64,000 bases of DNA from IMG/VR virus record IMGVR_UViG_3300027917_000042, positions 1 through 64,000 of that record; one strand, written 5' to 3'. A program made the translations under genes and the position numbers. Origin of the DNA: a virus. The notes under the pieces were generated by a model. That model saw only the letters and a program-made list of their open reading frames with translations. It searched no databases and was not told the origin of the DNA. Positions within the stretch are counted from its first letter, which is position 1. Each line of letters opens with the position of its first letter. Positions 6,487-13,611 of this stretch are shown here, piece by piece.

Positions 6487-7157
6487 CAGAACGGCGTCTT
6501 GCCGCGATCGATCCACTCGGCGAATGGCTTGCGGATCTGCTCGTGGAACATCTCAGCCACGCCCTCGTCTTCATCCAGCTGACGGCGCGATTCGATGCCA
6601 AGCTCGTCGCGCATCCACTGGACCACGTCACTGGTCTCGGGCTCTTGCTGGCGCACCCAGTCGGAGAAATCCGGGTTCATGCACATCATCGCCGCTACCT
6701 GAGATAGCCTCTGAGGCCCCTTGCGAGGCCGCTGACGAGATTTTTCGGCCTCCTCGACCACGGCCCTTGCTTTCTGGTCGATCGCCTCGTCATCGTCGTC
6801 CAGCTCCACGAGACAGGCCATAAACGAATCCTTGCCGCGCTCAAATCCCTCGAAGATGTGCATGCCCTCGTCCGGCGGCTCACACCAGAACTCGACCGCG
6901 TGCCCGGAGGTCGAGCTGTCAGTCCAGTTCGCCAGCATCAGCTCCGAGTCCACGAACCGGCTGCCATTTACTTTGACCAGTCGCGCCTGAAACCGCGTCC
7001 CGGCATGACCCTTCCTGCGCTTGGTGAAGTACTTGAACGGGTTCGGCCCCTCCCGGCCACCGACCACCCTGAACTTGACCTTGTGGCCGTCCTTGTCGGA
7101 CCACGTGGCAGCGGCGAGGATCAGCTCGCCCTTCCATGCGACGAGATTCTCGGTCAT
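6486..7157 (-). CDS. Hypothetical replication-operon protein (223 aa)
   Basis: A 223-residue protein of unknown function. The N-terminal 70 residues look beta-rich with basic patches (FKYFTKRRKGHAGTRF), which may be an OB-like or DNA-binding fold. The middle is very acidic (LVELDDDDEAIDQKARAV) and the C-terminus helical. It lies between a Toprim primase and two nuclease-like genes in one overlapping operon, so a role in replication or recombination is inferred from context only. Start overlaps the previous stop by ATGA. Confidence 0.7.
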   Translation of the reverse strand: MTENLVAWKGELILAAATWSDKDGHKVKFRVVGGREGPNPFKYFTKRRKGHAGTRFQARLVKVNGSRFVDSELMLANWTDSSTSGHAVEFWCEPPDEGMHIFEGFERGKDSFMACLVELDDDDEAIDQKARAVVEEAEKSRQRPRKGPQRLSQVAAMMCMNPDFSDWVRQQEPETSDVVQWMRDELGIESRRQLDEDEGVAEMFHEQIRKPFAEWIDRGKTPF

Positions 7158-7324
7158 TGAACAGTCTCCTCTGGTTTCGCCGCTGCCCGAGCCGCTTTCA
7201 GCTCCTCCATATCGGGAGCCAAGCCCTCAAACATATCCCCCAGATCGTTGCCAGTGATTTCGCCCTTGGCATAACCGACCAACCCCGCAACCAATCCCCA
7301 TAATTTCGCTTCATTCTCAGTCAT
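7154..7324 (-). CDS. Small hypothetical protein (56 aa)
   Basis: A 56-residue protein starting MTENEAKLWGLVAGLVGYAKGE. I choose the ATG ending 7324 (A/G-rich ribosome-binding site upstream) over the frame's earlier start at 7372. It overlaps the primase by 4 bases and the next gene by 4. A short Gly-containing hydrophobic helix is followed by an Ala/Glu-rich helix. No family recognised; the start MTEN is shared with its downstream neighbour. Confidence 0.6.
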   Translation of the reverse strand: MTENEAKLWGLVAGLVGYAKGEITGNDLGDMFEGLAPDMEELKAARAAAKPEETVQ

Positions 7325-8286
7325 TGCATATCCCCCCCTGTGATGTTGAACTCGGCCCTGAACTGCGGCCACATCCTGTGCCTGTGCCAGACGTCCAGAG
7401 GATCTTCCGCTATGCGGGCCGGGATGTAGACATTCACGGTGCAGTGCTTGTTGACGCGCTTGTACCGCTGAGCCAGCTCCATGGCGGCTGATGGCCCCAC
7501 GAAGTTCGCGTCATGGTCGGCGAAAATGTGCAGGCCATTCAGCCCGTCCGGCAGCCGCATCTCGCGCATGCCGTTGGCCGAGATCCCACACCAGACCGGC
7601 AGGCCCTTGGTCGCTCCGCGCACGGCAAGCCCGGACTCAACCCCCTCGGCCACGCACAGGATCCTGTCATCGATCTCGCCCAGCCGGATCGCCGCCCCGG
7701 TGATCGTGCCGATCGGCGGCATGACCTTCTTCCAGCGTTCACCGTTCTGGAAATAGATACGGTGAAGACTCACTGGCTGCCCCTGTGCGTCCTGAATCAG
7801 AGAGACGACGCCGCAGTGCTTGCTGCCGGTCTTGGAATCCCACAGCTGGGTACTGCCACGCATGGTGGTCACCCCGTCCACGATGTGGGCAGGCAGGCGG
7901 CGGGATTCGAGGTAGGAATACAGCGCCTGCTGGGCCTTGGCCTTCTGCCAGACCGCGTTGAGATTACGCCGCTTGTCCTCTTCCGACTGCACCGGGTGAA
8001 AGGGCGTGCTGACATCGATAGTGCCGAGGATCTTGTCGATCTCCTTGGCGACGGTTTCGAACGGTTGATCCATCCACTTCATCGCTAACTCAAAACCGAA
8101 TCCCGGGCCACAGTTGTTGCAGTAGTAGGATCCGCTGCCGTCCTTGTCGTCGAATCGAAAGCGGTCCTTGCCACCGCACAGCGGACAGGGGCCATGCTCG
8201 TTTCTCAGAAATTTCTGATCGAGACCGAGGCCGACCAGTATGCCCGGCCACTTACCCCGGGCCAGTTCCTTGGTTCGTTGCTTCAT
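7321..8286 (-). CDS. DNA primase with zinc finger and Toprim domain
   Basis: A 321-residue protein. A zinc-binding domain opens it: Cys34-Pro-Leu-Cys37 and Cys56-Asn-Asn-Cys59, with the primase-type 'GGKDRFRFDDKDGSG' between them. The second half has Toprim motifs: 'VAEGVESGLA' near residue 217 (catalytic Glu) and 'FADHDAN' near residue 260 (the DxD acid pair). This pattern matches Toprim-containing phage and mobile-element primases that lay down RNA primers for lagging-strand synthesis. There is no fused DnaB-like helicase domain; the helicase is the neighbouring SF2 gene. Start ATG 8286 has a strong GGAG site; the 5' end overlaps the helicase gene by 35 bases. Confidence 0.9.
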   Translation of the reverse strand: MKQRTKELARGKWPGILVGLGLDQKFLRNEHGPCPLCGGKDRFRFDDKDGSGSYYCNNCGPGFGFELAMKWMDQPFETVAKEIDKILGTIDVSTPFHPVQSEEDKRRNLNAVWQKAKAQQALYSYLESRRLPAHIVDGVTTMRGSTQLWDSKTGSKHCGVVSLIQDAQGQPVSLHRIYFQNGERWKKVMPPIGTITGAAIRLGEIDDRILCVAEGVESGLAVRGATKGLPVWCGISANGMREMRLPDGLNGLHIFADHDANFVGPSAAMELAQRYKRVNKHCTVNVYIPARIAEDPLDVWHRHRMWPQFRAEFNITGGDMQ

Positions 8287-9805
8287 GGGTTCTCCTTCGT
8301 TCCATGCTCTTGGCATAGGCTATGTCGCAGTGGCGGACAAACCCCGCCACTTCCTTCGAGGGCGGCACCGCCCCCCAGTTGTCGTAGATTTCTTTCGCCG
8401 TGCTGTTCGGCCACACACCGAACTTCTTGCGATAGGTATTGGCGACCCAACCATCGGCTCGGTTGCGCTCGGCCCTGATGTATTGAAGCTGCGCGTACCA
8501 GTTCTGTTTCTCCTCCATGGTGAACGCTCGCTTCTTGGCGGTCTTCCTGCCCTTCAGCTCCATCAGGTCCGCGTGCCGGGTCTCCACCCAGCGGCCACGG
8601 CGCACCGGTTTGTAGCCGCATTCCGGGCACTCCGGCTGGCTGTCGTAAGTGTGACCGCATTCCTTGCAGGTAATGATGCGCTGCTCGTTAAGCCGCGCCT
8701 CGTGCTGCTTGTTGTCATTGAGCGCCTTGCCCTCGGTCAGATGCCAGTCGCGCTCGTCGGTCACGAAACCATGCTCATAGACGTTGCCGGAATGGTCGAT
8801 CAGCTTGCAGTGGTCCTTGCCCTCGGCTGGACGCAGCGTGCGCCCGGCCATCTGCAGATACAGGCCGACGTTCTTGGTCGGTCGCGCCAGTATGTTGCAG
8901 CCCAGCTCAGGCTCGTCAAAACCTTCGGTCAGCACCATGCAGTTCGAGATCACCTGAATCTCTCCCCGACGCAGCTCATCGAGAATCTTGTCCCGCTCGC
9001 TCCTGTCGGTGTCGCCATCGATGTGCGCCGCCTTCACGCCGTGCCTGCGGAACTCCTCGGCGATGTGCATGGAGTGCTGAACGCCGGATGCGAAGATGAT
9101 GGTCTTGTCGTTGGGCGCGATGCGGGCCCAGTTGGTGTAGATGTCACCGACCAGCGACCGCTTGTCGAGAGCTTCCTGCAGATCCTTCTCGGCGTAATCG
9201 CCCATGCGCACCTTGACGCCGGTCAGATCGGGGATCGTCGGGGCCCAGTAACGCACCGGCACGAGGTGGCCCATGTTGGTCAGCTCGGCCACGCTGGGGC
9301 AATGCACCATGTCGTGATAAAGGTGGCCCAGCCCTTTGCCATCGGAGCGCACCGGGGTCGCGGTCATACCGATGATCACTGCTTCCGGGTAAGCGTCCAT
9401 CAGCTTGCGGTAGGTCGGTGCCAGCGAGCGGTGAGCCTCGTCGATGAAAATGATGTCGGCCTTCGGCAGCGGGATGCGGTTGGCGTTCATCGCCCGGACA
9501 CGCAAGGTATCGATCGAAGCGACCTGCACCTCGTACTCGTACTGCAGGAACTCGCCCGCCATGATGATGCCGTGGTCGCAGCCGAATTCATGCAGCTTGT
9601 TGCCGCACTGGTGGACCAGCTCACGACGGTGAGCAAGGAACAGGATCCGGCTGCCCTTGTCTGCCGCTCGCTCGATCACGTGTGCCCCGATGACAGTCTT
9701 GCCCGATCCAGTCGGGGCGACCAGCAGCAGGCGTCGATGCCCGGCGGCGACCGATTGCCTCAGTTCAGAAACGGCGGTGCGCTGATAATCGCGTAGCGTA
9801 ATCAT
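8252..9805 (-). CDS. SF2 DEAH helicase with C-terminal zinc ribbon
   Basis: A 517-residue superfamily 2 helicase. Motifs in order: 'RDYQ' near residue 5, Walker A 'APTGSGKT' at 30-37, 'DEAH' near 121, 'TATP' near 150, then the second RecA-like half with 'GFDEP' and 'QMAGRTLRP'. It resembles the UvsW/RecG-UvrB-like phage helicases that unwind forks and D-loops. A CxxC...CxxC zinc ribbon (CKECG, CPECG) follows near residues 370-390, and a lysine-rich tail after that. In this operon it probably serves as the replicative or recombination helicase. Its start overlaps the preceding gene's stop (ATGA). Confidence 0.9.
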   Translation of the reverse strand: MITLRDYQRTAVSELRQSVAAGHRRLLLVAPTGSGKTVIGAHVIERAADKGSRILFLAHRRELVHQCGNKLHEFGCDHGIIMAGEFLQYEYEVQVASIDTLRVRAMNANRIPLPKADIIFIDEAHRSLAPTYRKLMDAYPEAVIIGMTATPVRSDGKGLGHLYHDMVHCPSVAELTNMGHLVPVRYWAPTIPDLTGVKVRMGDYAEKDLQEALDKRSLVGDIYTNWARIAPNDKTIIFASGVQHSMHIAEEFRRHGVKAAHIDGDTDRSERDKILDELRRGEIQVISNCMVLTEGFDEPELGCNILARPTKNVGLYLQMAGRTLRPAEGKDHCKLIDHSGNVYEHGFVTDERDWHLTEGKALNDNKQHEARLNEQRIITCKECGHTYDSQPECPECGYKPVRRGRWVETRHADLMELKGRKTAKKRAFTMEEKQNWYAQLQYIRAERNRADGWVANTYRKKFGVWPNSTAKEIYDNWGAVPPSKEVAGFVRHCDIAYAKSMERRRTHEATNQGTGPG

Positions 9806-10176
9806 GACGCTTTCTTCTTCTGGTCATGGTACTGCTTGCGCCAATGTGCCTTCAGGGCTTCCCGGTTGATGGCTTTCGAGTAGACCTCGTAGTTGATGAC
9901 GCGCCAGCCCCACGGTCTCGGCGGGGCACTCAGCTCGATGCGCCTGCCATCGTTCTCGTCACTGCGACTGTGAGGATCGGGCTCCATCAGCGCGGCCAGT
10001 CCACGCTCGATGATCTCCAGCGGAATGGTGGTGCGGTTGCTCAGCGCCTGAGGGGTCATGTCTACCTCGCCGTCCTTGTCGGCAAATACGATCAGGACCA
10101 TGAACGTGATGATCGCTTCCCAGCCGCTGGCAACCAGAGATCCATCGAACATGGATTTGAAAATCTTCCCATACAT
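9802..10176 (-). CDS. Winged-helix replication initiator-like protein (124 aa)
   Basis: A 124-residue protein whose N-terminus, 'MYGKIFKSMFDGSLVASGWE', and the block 'DKDGEVDMTPQALSNRTTIP' plus 'EIIERGLAALMEPDPHSRS' are characteristic of the phage replisome-organiser/DNA-binding family found in many podo- and siphophages. These proteins have a winged helix and are thought to recruit the primase/helicase to origin DNA. AGGAG precedes ATG. It is the first gene of the minus-strand replication operon after the repeat-rich segment 10187-10480, which makes that segment its likely target. Confidence 0.8.
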   Translation of the reverse strand: MYGKIFKSMFDGSLVASGWEAIITFMVLIVFADKDGEVDMTPQALSNRTTIPLEIIERGLAALMEPDPHSRSDENDGRRIELSAPPRPWGWRVINYEVYSKAINREALKAHWRKQYHDQKKKAS

Positions 10177-10186
10177 GCGGTTCTCC

Positions 10187-10275
10187 TAGATTGTTCTAGT
10201 ACTTAAATCCTTCTTCTCTCTGGATAGGGCTCTTCTCTTATTCTTAGATCTATATCTATATCTACATCTATATGG
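10187..10275. other. AT-rich segment with TCTATA repeats, candidate DNA-unwinding element
   Basis: The only clearly AT-rich stretch in this high-GC window. It holds four TCTA(T/C)A steps in a row near 10249-10271 ('atctatatctatatctacat'). It lies immediately upstream of the winged-helix replication protein, next to several repeat arrays. No gene is supported here; two short open frames of 64 and 78 codons overlap the repeats and lack ribosome-binding sites. Confidence 0.55.
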
Positions 10276-10279
10276 CGAG

Positions 10280-10356
10280 AAACTCAGAGAGTTTACTCGG
10301 AAACTCCGAGAGGATTGACGAGCCTCTGAGAAAACTCTTAGAAACTCTGAGAGTTT
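10280..10356. repeat. Cluster of AAACTC-N3-GAGTTT operator-like sites
   Basis: Two perfect palindromes, AAACTC-AGA-GAGTTT (10280-10294) and AAACTC-TGA-GAGTTT (10342-10356), with two further imperfect copies starting at 10301 (AAACTCCGAGAGG) and 10332 (AAACTCTTAG). A nested inverted repeat CTCGGA-AAC-TCCGAG occupies 10296-10310. The consensus AAACTCnGAGAG suggests a dimeric DNA-binding protein. Confidence 0.8.
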
Positions 10357-10396
10357 TCCGAGAGCCGCTGAAGCTACCACACAATGGGAGAAAAAA

Positions 10397-10438
10397 ATAT
10401 AGCGTCTGCGCGCAGAGATATAGCGTCTGCGCGCAGAG
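10397..10438. repeat. Tandem 21-bp repeat with perfect TCTGCGCGCAGA palindrome
   Basis: Two identical, contiguous 21-base units (10397-10417 and 10418-10438). Each contains TATAGCG and the 12-base perfect palindrome TCTGCGCGCAGA. A run of seven A precedes the first unit. Iteron-like. Confidence 0.9.
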
Positions 10439-10450
10439 ACACTTTTCTGT

Positions 10451-10480
10451 TTCAGGACGTTTCAGGACGTTTCAGGACGT
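10451..10480. repeat. Three tandem copies of TTCAGGACGT
   Basis: Perfect 10-base repeat, three contiguous copies (10451-10460, 10461-10470, 10471-10480), one helical turn each. The last two copies lie inside the 3' end of the XRE gene and encode its final residues, so they have a double function. Confidence 0.9.
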
Positions 10481-10719
10481 GCATAACGGCGGATCTCGTC
10501 GGCAGTAAGCGGGTAGTTGTTGCGCTCGGCGCAGGCAATCAACCGCTCCATGGCAGAGGGCCTCGGGATCGACGGCTCGCGCTTCTCCCAGACGCGCAGG
10601 GTTTCATGTGAGACATCGATCAGCTCAGAAAACTGTTCCCGCGTAAGCCTCAGGGCCTCTCGAAAGCGCCGGACGGGATTGGGATGAAGGGGTCTTTGGT
10701 CGGGCATGTTGTCCGGCAT
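10462..10719 (-). CDS. XRE-family HTH regulator (85 aa)
   Basis: An 85-residue protein with a helix-turn-helix in residues about 17-62: 'FREALRLTREQFSELIDVSH' followed by 'ETLRVWEKRE' is the canonical XRE pattern (A-x-x-x-x-L-x-V-S-x-x-T-(I/L)-x-x-W-E). Start ATG ending 10719 has AAGGAG; the frame continues to 10758. It is transcribed divergently from the exonuclease/RecT operon and faces the repeat cluster at 10280-10480, so it could control either operon. It is too short to be a full lambda-CI repressor and no second repressor gene is seen. Confidence 0.85.
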   Translation of the reverse strand: MPDNMPDQRPLHPNPVRRFREALRLTREQFSELIDVSHETLRVWEKREPSIPRPSAMERLIACAERNNYPLTADEIRRYARPETS

Positions 10720-10772
10720 TTCTTGCTCTCCTTGGATGGGTGTAATGGACACTCGCATGCTACCAGAAAGTG

Positions 10773-10834
10773 GTTGCCCTGATGGGGCCCCGGGTGTACG
10801 ATTTCAGTGACCCCGGGCGCAGTGTCCGGGCAAC
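10773..10834 (+). promoter_or_regulatory. Structured leader before the exonuclease gene
   Basis: Outer arms GTTGCCC (10773-10779) and GGGCAAC (10828-10834) are perfectly complementary and enclose two CCCGGG-containing segments that can pair with each other. The Shine-Dalgarno of the 10848 gene follows within three bases, so the fold could gate ribosome access. The 10720-10847 interval must also contain divergent promoters for the XRE gene and the exonuclease operon; I could not assign -10/-35 boxes with confidence. Confidence 0.5.
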
Positions 10835-10847
10835 ACAGGAGAATCGC

Positions 10848-11807
10848 ATGGCGATCACCGAAAAGCAGAGAGAGTTTCGGCTCTCCGGCATCGGCGGTTC
10901 AGATGCCGGGGCTATCCTCAGGATCAGCCCGTTTCAGGAACCGTACACCCTGTACCTCGAAAAGATCGGCGAGCTGGAGCCGGAAGACATTTCCGGGCAG
11001 CCGCAGATTCGCTGGGGGCACCTGCTTGAAGAGCCCGTCGCGCAGGCGTATGTCGAAAAGACCGGGCGCAAGGTCCAGCGGGACAATCGTTCCTACCGGC
11101 ACAAGCAGCACCCGTTCATGATCGCTCACCTCGATCGCAAGGTCGTCGGTGAGAGGCGCGGGCTGGAGTGCAAGACCTCCGCGTTCGGCATCGGCTATGG
11201 GCAATCGGGCACCAACGAGATCCCGCCCTACGTCTACGCTCAGGTGCAGCACTACATCAAGGTCCGCGAGTTCGACCAGTGGGATGTCGCCTGTCTGGTG
11301 GGCGGCAACGACCTGCGCCTGTACGAGATCGGGCGCGACGATGAATTCATCGCCCGGCTGGTCGAGGCCGAGGAGGAATTCTGGGATCGCGTCGAGGCCC
11401 GGGTGCCGCCCTCGCCAACGTGGGAACACAGCGAGCTGATCAAGACTCTGCAGCGCATGTACCCGGGCACCAACGGCTCGGTTGTCGAGCTGCCCGAGGT
11501 GGCGCAGAAGTACTTCGATGTGATGCAGGATGCCAAGGAAGTCATGAAGACTTACGAGGGCGTGGTGGATGGCTGCAAGACCCGCATCCAGATGCTGATG
11601 GGCGAAGCCTCGGTCGCGCTGCTACCCGATGGATCCTGCTTCACTCGCAAGGAGGTTACGCGCAAGGGTTACACCGTCGAGGACAAGTCGTTCCTCAATT
11701 TCACGCACACCAAGCGGGTGCCCAAGGTCGCGCAGGACGCGATCGAAAATGGCGACGTGCTGACCATCAGCAACGTGCTGATCGAGGGAGGGTCTAGCGA
11801 TGAGTGA
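10848..11807 (+). CDS. YqaJ-type viral recombinase exonuclease
   Basis: The frame opens at 10770, but ATG 10848 follows AGGAG and begins MAITEKQREFRLSGIGGSD. The 'GIGGSDAGAILRISPF' block, 'WGHLLEEPVAQAYVEKTGRK' and 'GLECKTSAFG' (the E-x-K catalytic segment) together mark the YqaJ / lambda-exonuclease family of the PD-(D/E)XK superfamily. It resects double-strand ends 5' to 3' to make 3' single strands for the annealase encoded next. The length of 319 residues is normal. The C-terminal third is helical and family-specific. The start of recT overlaps its end by 8 bases, fitting a two-component Red-like recombination system. Confidence 0.9.
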   Translation: MAITEKQREFRLSGIGGSDAGAILRISPFQEPYTLYLEKIGELEPEDISGQPQIRWGHLLEEPVAQAYVEKTGRKVQRDNRSYRHKQHPFMIAHLDRKVVGERRGLECKTSAFGIGYGQSGTNEIPPYVYAQVQHYIKVREFDQWDVACLVGGNDLRLYEIGRDDEFIARLVEAEEEFWDRVEARVPPSPTWEHSELIKTLQRMYPGTNGSVVELPEVAQKYFDVMQDAKEVMKTYEGVVDGCKTRIQMLMGEASVALLPDGSCFTRKEVTRKGYTVEDKSFLNFTHTKRVPKVAQDAIENGDVLTISNVLIEGGSSDE

Positions 11808-12618
11808 CATGAATCAAAACCCGGACGACCTCACCATGTCCAACATCGACGACGTCAGCGAGGCCGAGCGGCGCTACAAGCTGATCCACAATCTGGCGAT
11901 CGTCTGCGCCAAGTCTTCCATGGTCCCGAGGTACTACCGGGACAACGTCAATGACGCCTTTGTCGCCATCCAGATGGGAGCCGAGCTGGGCCTGCCGCCG
12001 TTTCAGGCGATCCAGTTCATCGCGCCGATCTACTCGGAGAAGAACGACGAGTGCCGCCCAACCCTGTGGGGCGATGGTCTGCTCGCCGTGGTGCGGGGCA
12101 GCAAGGTCTGCGAGTACGTCAGGGAGTGGCTATCAGACGACGGGCAGGAAGCCTTCTGCGAAACCAAGCGCAAGGGCGAGCCGGAGCCTGTCGTGCGGTC
12201 CTACACCATGGACCGGGCCCGGGCCAATGGATTGCTGGGTAAGCCGATCTGGCGCAAGGATCCGCAGCGCATGCTGCAGATGCGGGCCCGGGGGTTCTGT
12301 CTTCGCGACGTCTACGCCGACATCCTGAAGGGCGTGGGCATGGCCGAGGAAGTCATGGACTATGACGCCCCGGTGCCGCCGCAAGACGTGCCGGAACACA
12401 AGGATCCGGTCGAGGAGGCTGCGCCGATCGTGGAGGAAGACACCACGCTTGATGACGTTCTTGACGACATCAAGGACGCCAAGTCCATGGCCGATCTGTT
12501 GAAGGCCGGGGATGCAGCGAAGCGCCTGTCGGAAGAGGACAGGGGGAAAGCGCGGGACGCCTATGCGGCGAAGCGCACCGAGCTGAAGGAGAACCAGAAA
12601 GGAAACGACGATGCCTAG
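11800..12618 (+). CDS. recT: RecT-family single-strand annealing protein
   Basis: A 272-residue protein. Residues about 20-190 match the RecT fold of phage annealases: 'AFVAIQMGAELGLPPFQAIQ' followed by 'FIAPIY', then 'GDGLLAVVRGSKVCEYVREW' and 'RMLQMRARGFCLRDVYADIL'. The tail (about 195-272) is acidic and helical, probably a partner-binding region. It anneals resected strands during recombination-dependent replication or concatemer formation, together with the exonuclease upstream and SSB downstream; these three are in overlapping reading frames. Confidence 0.92.
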   Translation: MSDMNQNPDDLTMSNIDDVSEAERRYKLIHNLAIVCAKSSMVPRYYRDNVNDAFVAIQMGAELGLPPFQAIQFIAPIYSEKNDECRPTLWGDGLLAVVRGSKVCEYVREWLSDDGQEAFCETKRKGEPEPVVRSYTMDRARANGLLGKPIWRKDPQRMLQMRARGFCLRDVYADILKGVGMAEEVMDYDAPVPPQDVPEHKDPVEEAAPIVEEDTTLDDVLDDIKDAKSMADLLKAGDAAKRLSEEDRGKARDAYAAKRTELKENQKGNDDA

Positions 12619-13027
12619 CATGCAGAAGTTACAGCTAATCGGACACCTCGGGGGCGACCCCGAGGTTCGGTACACCAGTGGCGGCACTGCCGTCGCGAAT
12701 TTCTCGGTGGCGACGACCGAGAAGTGGAAGGACAAGAACACAGGGGATCCACAGGAGCGCACCGAATGGCACAAGTGCGAGTGCTGGGGCAAGTCCGCCG
12801 AGCGGGCCGGAGAATGGCTCTCGAAGGGCAATCTGGTCTATGTCGAAGGCAAGCTCCAGACCGACAAGTGGCAGGACCGTGACGGCAACGACCGTTACAC
12901 CACCAAGGTGCGCGTCGCCATGTGGGAGAATCTGAGCCCGAAGGAGCGTTCCGCACCGTCCAGACCGCAGGGAGGTCAGACCAATGCGCCGCAAGAGCCG
13001 CAGCTCGACGACGACATCCCGTTCTGA
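12611..13027 (+). CDS. ssb: Single-stranded DNA-binding protein
   Basis: A 138-residue bacterial-type SSB. The OB-fold occupies residues 1-110 ('LQLIGHLGGDPEVRYTSGG', 'NFSVATTEKWKDKNTG', 'VYVEGKLQTDKWQDRDGNDR'). The C-terminus ends LDDDIPF, the conserved acidic tip used to contact host repair and replication proteins. It starts 8 bases inside recT. It would coat single strands made by the exonuclease and helicase. Confidence 0.97.
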   Translation: MPSMQKLQLIGHLGGDPEVRYTSGGTAVANFSVATTEKWKDKNTGDPQERTEWHKCECWGKSAERAGEWLSKGNLVYVEGKLQTDKWQDRDGNDRYTTKVRVAMWENLSPKERSAPSRPQGGQTNAPQEPQLDDDIPF

Positions 13028-13226
13028 GCAATGCCTGACGCTCCCCCCGTATCTGGATCTCCGGGGCAGGGACGCAATCCTGCAGGACAGGACGCTGGCC
13101 CGCCGCCGATCTATCGCTCTCGGCTGGCTGGGTTCTGCATCCTTATTGGCTGCTCGGGTTGCACCCAGAGATGCCCCGGAGATCCAACCTGTTCCATCCT
13201 CAGGAAAGCCTTCAGATGACGGATGA
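12984..13226 (+). CDS. Hypothetical protein overlapping the ssb 3' end (80 aa)
   Basis: ATG 12984 lies inside ssb with an ideal GGAGG seven bases upstream. The product is 80 residues, starting with an Arg/Ser-rich shadow of the ssb tail, then 'LTLPPYLDLRGRDAILQDRT', a short hydrophobic stretch (ALGWLGSASLLAARV) and an acidic tail. A competing frame, 13031-13219, ends with an ATGA overlap to the next gene but has no ribosome-binding site. I favour 12984 because of its site and high third-position GC, but only one of the two is likely real. Confidence 0.45.
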   Translation: MRRKSRSSTTTSRSEQCLTLPPYLDLRGRDAILQDRTLARRRSIALGWLGSASLLAARVAPRDAPEIQPVPSSGKPSDDG

Positions 13227-13611
13227 GGTCTGGACACGCATCGAGCAGTGGGCCCGCTGCAAGGTCTGGCTTAACCGGATAGAGGCGCGTCCGTTTGATG
13301 GCTTGCTGACGCGCAGCGACAAAGTGGTCAGCGTTGCCAACCTGTACGCCGGAGAAAAGGTCGCGGAGGACGAGGGTCACTACCTGATCGACGCCATGGC
13401 GTTCTACCAGCTGCGCGACTGGTCAGGGAAATTTCTCGTGCCCCACGTGTGTTTTGTGGCGCATTTCGAGGAGGATGCAGACGACATTCATGCGGTCTAC
13501 CAGCGGGCATGGCCTGCGCATTCCGGGCAGCGATACGAGCTTACGGTCAAGCATGGCCTGCCACAGCTGAAGATCCCGAAGAACGAATTCAAGCTCTGTG
13601 AGGCGAGATGA
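13216..13611 (+). CDS. Hypothetical protein (131 aa)
   Basis: The frame opens at 13159; ATG 13216 (AGGA upstream) gives MTDEVWTRIEQWARCKVWLN. The product is 131 residues, soluble, alpha/beta, rich in aromatic residues ('EGHYLIDAMAFYQLRDWSGK'), with 'HVCFVAHFEEDADDIHAVYQ' in the centre. No family recognised. It follows the recombination genes and may be an accessory of that operon. Confidence 0.65.
   Translation: MTDEVWTRIEQWARCKVWLNRIEARPFDGLLTRSDKVVSVANLYAGEKVAEDEGHYLIDAMAFYQLRDWSGKFLVPHVCFVAHFEEDADDIHAVYQRAWPAHSGQRYELTVKHGLPQLKIPKNEFKLCEAR

Noticed and set aside
8240-9796. 518-codon plus-strand open frame opposite the helicase
   Set aside because: Antisense shadow of a clear SF2 helicase in high-GC DNA; no motif and no ribosome-binding site.
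10186-10508. Open frames of 64 (minus) and 78 (plus) codons in the repeat region
   Set aside because: They coincide with repeats, have no ribosome-binding site, and their composition (Arg/Ser/Tyr runs) reflects the repeat sequence.
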